A DNA stretch of 35,542 nt from positions 1 through 35,542 of the IMG/VR virus record IMGVR_UViG_3300042895_001659. One strand, given 5' to 3'. Of this stretch, positions 29,547 to 34,646 are shown one piece after another. The DNA comes from a virus. Numbering within the stretch: position 1 is the first letter of the stretch; each line of letters starts with the position of its first letter. Position numbers and translations under genes: made by a program. The notes beneath the pieces are model-generated. The model was given only the letters and a program-made list of their open reading frames with translations. It did not search any database and was not told where the DNA came from.

Positions 29547-29914
29547 TAATCTATTTTTCTCTCTGGGTGCTTCATTCCAGGTTTCCAACCCATACCCTCG
29601 GCATACCCAATTACTTTAAAGCCCTTTTTGCTGTCAAAACTTTGCATAACGTTACCATCAGGCTTAATAAGGTCGGGGAATGCATCGGCATCATCATGTT
29701 CCCAAGGTTCAATTTCTGACCAATCATGGGGAACGACCTTGTGAAGGTATTCACCAAACTCACTGGCATAAGTAATGTCTTCTGTAGCGTGTACATCGTC
29801 ATCCCCGTCTGCTTGGGGTACTACAGACCCACCTACAGGTATCTTATTTGGTGAACCGTGATACAGATAAGGGCCAAATAGTTCTTCGTTGATATGTGTG
29901 TGTTTACGGGTCAT
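29546..29914 (-). CDS. Arr-like (H-Y-E-type) ADP-ribosyltransferase-like protein (122 aa)
   Basis: Residues 17-21 (LYHGS) supply the NAD-contacting His. VHATEDITYASEFG (41-54) matches the second helix-strand of Arr-type enzymes, which modify rifampicin or other targets, and VVPHDWSEIEPW (60-71) the third strand. The paralogue on the plus strand at 33189 shares LxHGS, the ATExxxxAxxFG segment, the VxPHDW box and a KGYKVI ending. N-terminal HTHINEELF resembles the shared N-terminal motif. TATACT lies 6 nt before the ATG, giving a leaderless start. Substrate unknown; rifampicin itself is unlikely to be the natural target. Confidence 0.65.
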   Translation of the reverse strand: MTRKHTHINEELFGPYLYHGSPNKIPVGGSVVPQADGDDDVHATEDITYASEFGEYLHKVVPHDWSEIEPWEHDDADAFPDLIKPDGNVMQSFDSKKGFKVIGYAEGMGWKPGMKHPERKID

Positions 29915-29920
29915 AAGTCA

Positions 29921-29926
29921 AGTATA
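29921..29926 (-). promoter_or_regulatory. Leaderless -10 box TATACT for 29914
   Basis: On the minus strand CTATACTTGACTT precedes the ATG; TATACT is 6 nt away. It is in the gap between the gene ending at 29932 and this one. Confidence 0.7.
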
Positions 29927-29931
29927 GATGG

Positions 29932-30543
29932 TTATAAAGAAGTGTCTGGAGAAATAACTGTGTCAAATGGGTCAGACACATCTAACCCCTCTGGATACCA
30001 GATTTTAGTGTTTGTAATATATCTTGGGCGTTCGTCTGACAGTTTGACAAAAGACTCGTCAAACACCAGCATGCGGTTTCCAGGCCAAGCGCCCACACGA
30101 CCACAATCTAAACGCACAAAGTTAAAGTGTTTATGCTGATCAGGGGTTGAAGAATACATATCGTCGTAAGGCGCAGCAGTAAACATATACCTACCTGTTT
30201 CCCAGACCCCTTCTTTCATATACACCTTCACGGCTAGTTCAGACAATGCACTGTATTCATGGGTAGTGAAATCTTGCCCGTAACAACTCCATACCTGTAG
30301 GTGGTCTAAAGGGTGGTGGTGTTTAGCAGGCGTATAGAAAGTTAAAGCGTGAAGGGGGACATGTTGGACTAAAGCGCCGTTTTCTAGGAGTAGGGATACT
30401 CCCCATGCCCTATTAGGGATTGCAGATAGCCCATAGACTAAACAGGCTGTATATTCCCCAAACCCTTTTTCAAAGTTATACAGAAACTCATTCTGCACAT
30501 AACAGTAAAATGGTTTAGGAATGTCTGTAATGTGCTTTGCCAT
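29932..30543 (-). CDS. Hypothetical protein (203 aa), first of the leftward accessory arm
   Basis: Unrecognised. It has an aromatic-rich N-terminal half (FYCYVQNEFLYNFEKGFGEY) and PNRAWGVSLLLENGALVQHV. The second half has several Trp/Tyr strands (YITNTKIWYPEGLDVSDPFD). The impression is of a beta-rich, non-enzymatic protein; no active-site motif is apparent. TATACT lies 7 nt before its ATG at 30551-30556, facing away from the plus-strand promoter at 30588, so this gene and 30600 form a divergent pair. Confidence 0.68.
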   Translation of the reverse strand: MAKHITDIPKPFYCYVQNEFLYNFEKGFGEYTACLVYGLSAIPNRAWGVSLLLENGALVQHVPLHALTFYTPAKHHHPLDHLQVWSCYGQDFTTHEYSALSELAVKVYMKEGVWETGRYMFTAAPYDDMYSSTPDQHKHFNFVRLDCGRVGAWPGNRMLVFDESFVKLSDERPRYITNTKIWYPEGLDVSDPFDTVISPDTSL

Positions 30544-30550
30544 TTACATA

Positions 30551-30556
30551 AGTATA
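30551..30556 (-). promoter_or_regulatory. Leaderless -10 box TATACT for 30543
   Basis: TATACT lies 7 nt before the ATG of the 203-residue protein and 31 nt from the opposing plus-strand box. Confidence 0.65.
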
Positions 30557-30587
30557 TACGGACACATCAACGGCGAACTTTTTCGTT

Positions 30588-30593
30588 TATACT
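30588..30593 (+). promoter_or_regulatory. Leaderless -10 box TATACT for 30600
   Basis: TATACT ends 6 nt before the GTG start of the ADP-ribosyltransferase-like gene. No Shine-Dalgarno is present. It faces away from the minus-strand box at 30551-30556 in a 56-nt gap. Confidence 0.7.
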
Positions 30594-30599
30594 AGACAG

Positions 30600-31109
30600 G
30601 TGCCAGCACAAGAGTACGTCAACAAGGGACAGTTCCCAGAGTCTAAATACCGTAATAAATTACTGTATCGTGCTGTTACCTTGCATGACCCTGAAATTAC
30701 TGAGAGATTACACGCAGGAACTATTTCCGCCCCAGAAGTACTCAAACATCTAGGTTCCTCTACAGGAGTAGGAATGCATTGGGCTGGGGGCGGTCCAGAC
30801 ATGCTATACAGTAGTCGTATGCATGGTGCGGTAAACGACACCCCTGCCACTGTAGTTATGACTATTCACCATAACGACCAAATGACCGACAACACTTGGC
30901 ATGGTGAATTTAAAGGCCAAGGAGCCACCCTTGGTGAATACCACCCAACAGTACCAACACAGGCGATAATGCACAGCATGGCGGTAGACACTGGTGACCC
31001 TACCAAACCAATGCAATGGGATAGTGACCCCCATTGGAGACCTCTTCCTGGCTCTGCTGGTCTAAAAATTGAAACATTTTACGATAGAAAACTAGATCGT
31101 AATGAATAA
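30600..31109 (+). CDS. ADP-ribosyltransferase-like protein (169 aa)
   Basis: Residues 21-26 (LLYRAV) give a candidate Arg for NAD binding, GVGMHWAGGGPDM (56-68) resembles the loop after the STS-type motif of small phage ARTs, and TVVMTIHH (84-91) is the following strand. E113 or the later E in LKIETF could be the catalytic Glu; this is uncertain. The N-terminus MPAQEYVNKGQF fits the shared motif. The start is GTG at 30600-30602 with TATACT exactly 6 nt upstream, and the motif agreement supports that start. It opens the plus-strand arm and overlaps the ParB-like gene. Confidence 0.6.
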   Translation: MPAQEYVNKGQFPESKYRNKLLYRAVTLHDPEITERLHAGTISAPEVLKHLGSSTGVGMHWAGGGPDMLYSSRMHGAVNDTPATVVMTIHHNDQMTDNTWHGEFKGQGATLGEYHPTVPTQAIMHSMAVDTGDPTKPMQWDSDPHWRPLPGSAGLKIETFYDRKLDRNE

Positions 31110-31398
31110 GCGACTTACTGCACAGCAGATCATGGATAACTACCAACCTGGAGATATTCTTAGGCATCAAGAACCTGAAGAGTTCTGGGGATACAAACTA
31201 GAAGAGGCCAAAACTAACAAAATATCTAAAGATAAGACTTTGTATCAAGATATTGAAGAACGTGGGCAGCAAAAACCAATCACCCTTGGCTATAAAGGGC
31301 TTGGTGCTCCTTCTATTTTGGATGGTCACCACCGTTTAGCAGCATTACACCACATGAACCCTAACCAGTTTGTTAAGTACCGAAGGGTAACCCCATAA
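31102..31398 (+). CDS. ParB-like nuclease-fold protein (98 aa)
   Basis: Residues 55-82 carry the ParB/sulfiredoxin signature: QKPITLGYKGLG, then SILDGHHRLAAL with D74-G-H-H-R78. In ParB proteins this box binds CTP or a phosphate; in some phage proteins it acts as a nuclease or adaptor. The protein lacks the helix-turn-helix and C-terminal dimer domains, so it is not a partition protein. Its ATG overlaps the previous stop by 8 nt. A second, longer ParB-like gene is at 32465. Confidence 0.75.
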   Translation: MNKRLTAQQIMDNYQPGDILRHQEPEEFWGYKLEEAKTNKISKDKTLYQDIEERGQQKPITLGYKGLGAPSILDGHHRLAALHHMNPNQFVKYRRVTP

Positions 31399-31442
31399 TG
31401 GCTGCTCACGAGTACATTAACCCAGATCAACAGACGAGATGA
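31398..31442 (+). pseudogene. 14-codon ORF carrying only the shared N-terminal motif
   Basis: The ATG overlaps the ParB-like gene stop (TAATG) and encodes MAAHEYINPDQQTR, then TGA at 31440-31442. The next in-frame codons are GAT GTA ATG, where the ADP-ribosyltransferase-like gene starts (31449). The ORF is thus the N-terminal motif of a once continuous protein, split by one nonsense codon. Other members place the same motif immediately before the LFHGS or YRAV region. TGA is used as a normal stop elsewhere in the window, so general recoding is unlikely. Confidence 0.75.
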
Positions 31443-31448
31443 GATGTA

Positions 31449-31940
31449 ATGGGCAAAATTGTTTATCACGGAACGTTGTCGGGGAAAGCCCCACATGAAT
31501 TTGACCAGCCATACTTTCATGCTGGAACTAAAGAATCTGCTTTAGACAGACTTTTACATAAAAGCGAAACAACTACAGAAACTGGGGAATATGCTCCAGG
31601 ATCTGGACAAATACACGCTTATGAAGTTGGGGATACTGCCCCAACATCAAGCAAGGTGTTTGGTGATCCAATGGATAGAAACCCTGTTCCAGAAGGAAAC
31701 ATTAAGAAAATACATAGATATGTAAACGCTTTAGAAAATGAAGGCGCAACATCTATGGTTATCCCAACAAGGTTTGTTGGAACACATGTACGCCATTTAG
31801 GTGCTCAGTTCTCCAATAATCTAGATAATGTCTTAACTAAGGCAAGCCAACATGTTGGTGCTTCAGAACAAGAAAACAAAGGCTCTGCGTTAAAGCCTAG
31901 CCAAAAACAAAAACTATCTGAAATCTATTCCGAACTATAA
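31449..31940 (+). CDS. ADP-ribosyltransferase-like protein lacking its N-terminal motif (163 aa)
   Basis: It begins MGKIVYHGTLSGKAPHEFDQ, where YHGT (6-9) is the usual His-containing start of the H-Y-E ART group, and YFHAGTKESALDRLL (22-36) resembles the second motif. The later region has QIHAYEVGDTAP and a helical C-terminus with SQHVGASEQENKGSALKPSQ. The catalytic Glu is not certain. Upstream sequence is open in frame to the motif ORF at 31398 except for one TGA. Translation may restart at this ATG, 6 nt after the TGA. Third-position A/T use is high. Confidence 0.55.
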   Translation: MGKIVYHGTLSGKAPHEFDQPYFHAGTKESALDRLLHKSETTTETGEYAPGSGQIHAYEVGDTAPTSSKVFGDPMDRNPVPEGNIKKIHRYVNALENEGATSMVIPTRFVGTHVRHLGAQFSNNLDNVLTKASQHVGASEQENKGSALKPSQKQKLSEIYSEL

Positions 31941-31941
31941 T
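31936..31941 (+). promoter_or_regulatory. Leaderless -10 box TATAAT for 31948
   Basis: TATAAT overlaps the TAA stop of the preceding gene and ends 6 nt before the ATG of the papain-like gene. The spacer TGACTC nearly matches the TGACTT before 29914. Confidence 0.68.
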
Positions 31942-31947
31942 TGACTC

Positions 31948-32403
31948 ATGGCTGCACACGAACACTTAAACCCTGAGCAAGTTAGGGCTATAGCAGAAGC
32001 ACATGGTGATAAGTATTTTGCCAACTACAAAGACCCAGTAAAACGTGATCGTGGCTGCTGTTCTGATTATTCAGACCATTTTGGCGTACACGGTGGTCTA
32101 AAAGGGACAAAAATTAAAACATACGCCAGCGACCCTGATTATGCAAAATGGACACATGATATTAATGTTGTCCCAACAACACAAGGACCTTACGCATTAG
32201 ATTTTACATACCTACAATTTGATAAAACAGCAAAAATGCCACATTTTGAACCATTACATGAATATACTGCACGAATTAAGCAGAAATACCCAGAAGCAAT
32301 TGATAACCCACCTGATCCTCCTGCAAGGTCTTTTATTAAAGACCTCTACCCAGACATGAATTGGGAATATAAAGGCCCAACTAACGAGCACGGCAATTGG
32401 TAA
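31948..32403 (+). CDS. Papain-like cysteine peptidase/deamidase-fold candidate (151 aa)
   Basis: C37 or C38 (RGCCSDYSDHFGVHG), H70 (KWTHDINVV) and D85 (YALDFTYLQFD) are in the Cys-His-Asp order and spacing of small papain-like toxin or transglutaminase-type domains, where a G-x-C-x-x-x-S helix, an HxxVxV strand and a DxTxxQF strand form the active site. The N-terminus MAAHEHLNPEQV is the clearest example of the shared motif. TATAAT lies 6 nt before the ATG and overlaps the stop of the preceding gene. Activity, target and self-protection are unknown; a structural descendant without activity is possible. Confidence 0.6.
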   Translation: MAAHEHLNPEQVRAIAEAHGDKYFANYKDPVKRDRGCCSDYSDHFGVHGGLKGTKIKTYASDPDYAKWTHDINVVPTTQGPYALDFTYLQFDKTAKMPHFEPLHEYTARIKQKYPEAIDNPPDPPARSFIKDLYPDMNWEYKGPTNEHGNW

Positions 32404-32451
32404 TTGCCCTTTAGACGGCAAATTTTTCACCACCCACAGCCCAAATAGCCC

Positions 32452-32457
32452 TATACT
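32452..32457 (+). promoter_or_regulatory. Leaderless -10 box TATACT for 32465
   Basis: CCCTATACTTGA ends 7 nt (TATACT to ATG) before the ParB-like gene. It is a member of the repeated promoter motif CTATACTTGA. Confidence 0.68.
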
Positions 32458-32464
32458 TGAAACC

Positions 32465-32848
32465 ATGGCTAAAGAGCACATGCAAGGTGCACAACTATCT
32501 ATGTTCCTTCCTGCCAAGGTTCTTCGTGGCATGCGCCCCCACATGGGAGACATTGAAGCAGAAACTGAAGCGTGGGACGATTACCAAGAGCCAGGGGTTT
32601 CAGGACCTGGAATGCGTAAGAAAAAACAGTTTATGTGGCAAAACAAGTTGGATGAAAGTAGCGATGATGATCTCTATGACTCAATCGCCTCTGAGGGAGT
32701 GCACACCCCTGTACCTATCCAGCACTACGGTAAAAACAAGACCCGTTTAGCAGGTGGGCACCATCGGGTTGCCGCCGCCTATGACATTAATCCAGACATG
32801 GAAATACCAGTAGAGCACGGGAATCGTACAGAATTTAGAAGATCATAA
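32465..32848 (+). CDS. ParB-like protein, longer paralogue (127 aa)
   Basis: The C-terminal half holds the ParB-type box: DDDLYDSIASEGVHTPVPIQ, then TRLAGGHHRVAAAYDINPDM with G97-G-H-H-R101. This arrangement, including AAYDI(N/D)P, I recall from actinophage ParB-like proteins. The N-terminal half is polar, beginning MAKEHMQGAQLSMFLPA, a looser version of the shared motif (EHMxxxQL). TATACT is 7 nt before the ATG; the 61-nt gap before it holds nothing else I can name. Nuclease activity is possible but unsupported. Confidence 0.75.
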   Translation: MAKEHMQGAQLSMFLPAKVLRGMRPHMGDIEAETEAWDDYQEPGVSGPGMRKKKQFMWQNKLDESSDDDLYDSIASEGVHTPVPIQHYGKNKTRLAGGHHRVAAAYDINPDMEIPVEHGNRTEFRRS

Positions 32849-32853
32849 CCCTC

Positions 32854-32859
32854 TATACT
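32854..32859 (+). promoter_or_regulatory. Leaderless -10 box TATACT for 32866
   Basis: The gap between stop (32846-32848) and ATG is 17 nt and contains CCCTCTATACTTGATTC. An 18-nt string from the stop onward is identical to 33169-33186. Confidence 0.75.
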
Positions 32860-32865
32860 TGATTC

Positions 32866-33171
32866 ATGCCTGAGTACACCTTTCAGTACGGCCCGTCTGA
32901 CGAAGATGTGCCACATGAAGTCATTGCGAAAGAGGATAACAAAGTTGTAGGTCGTTTATCGTGGCACCCACAGATTGAAAATGTCTTTGTTGAAGAAAAC
33001 CACCGTAGGAAAGGTATCGCTACAGGAATGTACCGCCATGCCCAGCACATTTCTACCCAATTTGACGATGTAGCACCGCCCCAACATAATCCAATTCGCA
33101 CTGTAGAAGGCGACGCTTGGGCTAAATCTACGGGTGACACACTTCCTCCACGTATTACCCCACGTAAGTAA
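32866..33171 (+). CDS. GNAT-type acetyltransferase-like protein (101 aa)
   Basis: VFVEENHRRKGIATGMYRHA (residues 40-59) is the GNAT motif A, with R/Q-x-x-G-x-G/A (RRKGIA, 47-52) for the acetyl-CoA pyrophosphate. The preceding strand NKVVGRLSWHP fits beta2-beta3, and the tail PPQHNPIRTVEGDAWAKSTG is shared with the paralogue at 33494. The protein is shorter than free-standing GNATs (usually about 140+ residues), so the fold may be incomplete. The gap to the previous stop is 17 nt and contains CCTCTATACTTGAT. Confidence 0.7.
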   Translation: MPEYTFQYGPSDEDVPHEVIAKEDNKVVGRLSWHPQIENVFVEENHRRKGIATGMYRHAQHISTQFDDVAPPQHNPIRTVEGDAWAKSTGDTLPPRITPRK

Positions 33172-33176
33172 CCCTC

Positions 33177-33182
33177 TATACT
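33177..33182 (+). promoter_or_regulatory. Leaderless -10 box TATACT for 33189
   Basis: The gap between stop (33169-33171) and ATG is 17 nt, containing CCCTCTATACTTGATAA. This is the second copy of the 18-nt stop-promoter block. Confidence 0.75.
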
Positions 33183-33188
33183 TGATAA

Positions 33189-33494
33189 ATGGCAGCCTCA
33201 GACCATCTCCACCCTACGTTATTCCATGGGTCTAGACAACAATTTAAGCCAGGGGACACTATCCAGCCCGTTACTGAGGCAACCTACAAAGAACGAGGCT
33301 ATTCCACCCCAATGCCTGCCTTTGCCACTGAGAATCTGAATCGGGCGAGGGCCTTTGGGCATGTCTATGAGGTAGAGCCTCATGACTGGAGAGATGTAGA
33401 ATGGGAAGAAGACGAGGGCGAGGGCGCTGAAGAAGGCGACTACGCAGCACTAAGTCATACCAAAGGCTACAAAGTCATACGTAAGGTGAAATAA
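33189..33494 (+). CDS. Arr-like ADP-ribosyltransferase-like protein (101 aa)
   Basis: It starts MAASDHLHPTLFHGSRQQFK: the shared N-terminal motif runs straight into LFHGS (11-15), the NAD-binding His region. FATENLNRARAFG (45-57) and HVYEVEPHDW (58-67) supply the remaining Arr-like signatures, and the acidic EEDEGEGAEEGD run separates them from KGYKVIRKV. Its paralogue on the minus strand is at 29546. Intergenic space before it is 17 nt, all promoter (TATACT, 6 nt from ATG). Target unknown. Confidence 0.66.
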   Translation: MAASDHLHPTLFHGSRQQFKPGDTIQPVTEATYKERGYSTPMPAFATENLNRARAFGHVYEVEPHDWRDVEWEEDEGEGAEEGDYAALSHTKGYKVIRKVK

Positions 33495-33838
33495 TGCCTA
33501 AACCAATCAAATATCAGTACGATGAGGGTGGACCTGATGTTGATCACCGTATTAATGCAAGGCAAGGACACTCTACCGTAGGGTTTTTGGCGTGGCAGGG
33601 TAATACTACAGATAAATACAACCATGTTCACGCCGTATATGTGCGACCAGATATGCAGCGAAAGGGTATTGCAACCAAAATGTGGAAGCATGCTCATTAC
33701 ATTTCTGAACAATTTGAGTCAGTAGCACCACCAAGACACTCTCCAACCCGTACTAATGATGGTGACGCTTGGGCGAGGGCCGTTGGGGGAGATATACCAC
33801 CAAAAAAAGGAACACTACCCATGACTTGGGAGTTGTAG
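33494..33838 (+). CDS. GNAT-type acetyltransferase-like protein (114 aa)
   Basis: VHAVYVRPDMQRKGIATKMW (residues 45-64) is motif A with QRKGIA at 55-60, the acetyl-CoA loop. STVGFLAWQG makes the preceding strand, and PPRHSPTRTNDGDAWARAVG matches the paralogue at 32866, so both belong to one family. The ATG overlaps the previous stop, with AAGGTGA upstream. It is the last gene of the plus-strand arm. Acetylation of a host or phage protein, or of an aminated small molecule, is possible. Confidence 0.72.
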   Translation: MPKPIKYQYDEGGPDVDHRINARQGHSTVGFLAWQGNTTDKYNHVHAVYVRPDMQRKGIATKMWKHAHYISEQFESVAPPRHSPTRTNDGDAWARAVGGDIPPKKGTLPMTWEL

Positions 33839-33945
33839 AGCCAAATTTAGGTCTACGTTAGGGCGAAATGGTGTGTGTGCAATTTTTTGGGATGGGTCTA
33901 TCTGGTGGGTTGATGCTTAGTGGGGGGTGGGCCCTCCTCCCCACG

Positions 33946-34096
33946 CAACCCTCAACCTCTACTTAAGGGTGGGGGGTCTACCCTCAACCCTCAACCCTCA
34001 CTAGAGAGTTCACCCATCAACCCTCTACCTATACTGTAGGGTTAGTGGATGGTTGAGACTTTGGGCGAATCCCTTGTGTCATATGGGCACAACCCT
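33946..34096. repeat. CAACCCT iteron-like repeats
   Basis: Five exact copies of the heptamer, two in direct tandem, plus ACCCT half-copies and GGGTT complements nearby, in about 150 bp. Spacing between the outer copies is irregular, which is unlike a classical plasmid iteron array. Confidence 0.6.
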
Positions 34097-34130
34097 CAAT
34101 GGCTCAATAGGAGCCTCTAGGAGCGTCTGA

Positions 34131-34146
34131 TAGGCGGATACGCCTA
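34131..34146. other. Perfect hairpin TAGGCG-GATA-CGCCTA
   Basis: A 6-bp G/C-rich stem with a four-base loop lies within the non-coding stretch, 16 nt after a second hairpin (34101-34115). No T-tract is adjacent on either strand. Confidence 0.5.
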
Positions 34147-34375
34147 CTCATAGGGAATCGTCCTTTGCTCCTCTCCTACGGCATCCTGACGCTTCTCAGA
34201 GGGATCTAGGGATGAGGGGCGATAAGCATCACTCCACGTGGCATTGGCGGGCTAGACGTAGGTCTATGCCGGGGGGTCAGCACGACATTGGGATGCTAGG
34301 GGAGCATTTCACTGTGTACCGGCACTCCAGTGATTGATATCTCACTGCACATGCATGCACTCACCAATGACCGAT

Positions 34376-34624
34376 TCATCCATGCATTCCTTCCCTCCAT
34401 CCCTCCTCCTGATAGATGAATTGAGTGGTGATCTGCTGGGCGAAATACTCCACGTGGCACTTCACAATGGAATGGTTCATATCGAGATATGCCATCATTC
34501 GGATGGAGGCTCTCCTCACCAATGTGCTGCTCTTCTGTCCCCTCTCCGATGATCCTGTGACGTGCTTTTCAGTGATGTAGGTGAACTTGGGCAAAAAAAA
34601 GATCCCCATGACAACTTGTGCCAT
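34376..34624 (-). CDS. Doubtful ORF overlapping the terminator (82 aa)
   Basis: From about 34590 down, the frame reads like a real protein (KFTYITEKHVTGSSERGQKS, IRMMAYLDMNHSIVKCHVEY, FAQQITTQFIYQEEGW), with codon use similar to the helicase. The only ATGs, however, lie inside the terminator stem (34622-34624), and the T-tract of that terminator encodes FF. Either it starts from a TTG near 34592, or the terminator was inserted into an older gene. No function is recognised. Confidence 0.4.
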   Translation of the reverse strand: MAQVVMGIFFLPKFTYITEKHVTGSSERGQKSSTLVRRASIRMMAYLDMNHSIVKCHVEYFAQQITTQFIYQEEGWREGMHG

Positions 34625-34636
34625 GGGGATCTTTTC
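34593..34636 (-). terminator. Rho-independent terminator after the helicase gene
   Basis: A perfect 14-bp inverted repeat, AAAAGATCCCCATG at 34597-34610 and CATGGGGATCTTTT at 34622-34635, encloses an 11-nt loop. On the minus strand, the stem is followed by eight T residues. It lies 11 nt after the helicase stop. With the TTTT on the plus side it may also act, more weakly, on plus-strand transcription. Confidence 0.88.
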
Positions 34637-34646
34637 GGAACGTTGG

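Larger units (their letters stand above)
33839..34375. other. Non-coding stretch with CAACCCT repeats and hairpins
   Basis: No convincing gene is present between the last plus-strand GNAT-like gene and the end of a weak ORF. CAACCCT occurs at 33946-33952, in tandem at 33985-33991 and 33992-33998, and at 34018-34024 and 34090-34096. Short hairpins are GGCTC-AATAG-GAGCC at 34101-34115 and TAGGCG-GATA-CGCCTA at 34131-34146. It lies where the plus-strand arm and the helicase gene converge. A replication origin, packaging site or termination region are all possible, but none is proven. Confidence 0.6.

Noticed and set aside
29546-29588. TTG-started N-terminal extension of the 59-residue protein
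   Set aside because: It would overlap the upstream gene by 43 nt, whereas the ATG at 29544-29546 gives the TAATG coupling seen repeatedly here.
31102-32848. Plasmid-type partition system from the two ParB-like genes
   Set aside because: No ParA, no helix-turn-helix and no parS-like repeats; only the small ParB/sulfiredoxin box is present.
33946-34146. CRISPR array
   Set aside because: The heptamers are too short and irregularly spaced, with no repeat-spacer structure.
34334-34552. 72-residue plus-strand ORF in the right non-coding stretch
   Set aside because: No ribosome-binding site or -10 box at the right distance, and the opposite-strand frame has more coding-like content.
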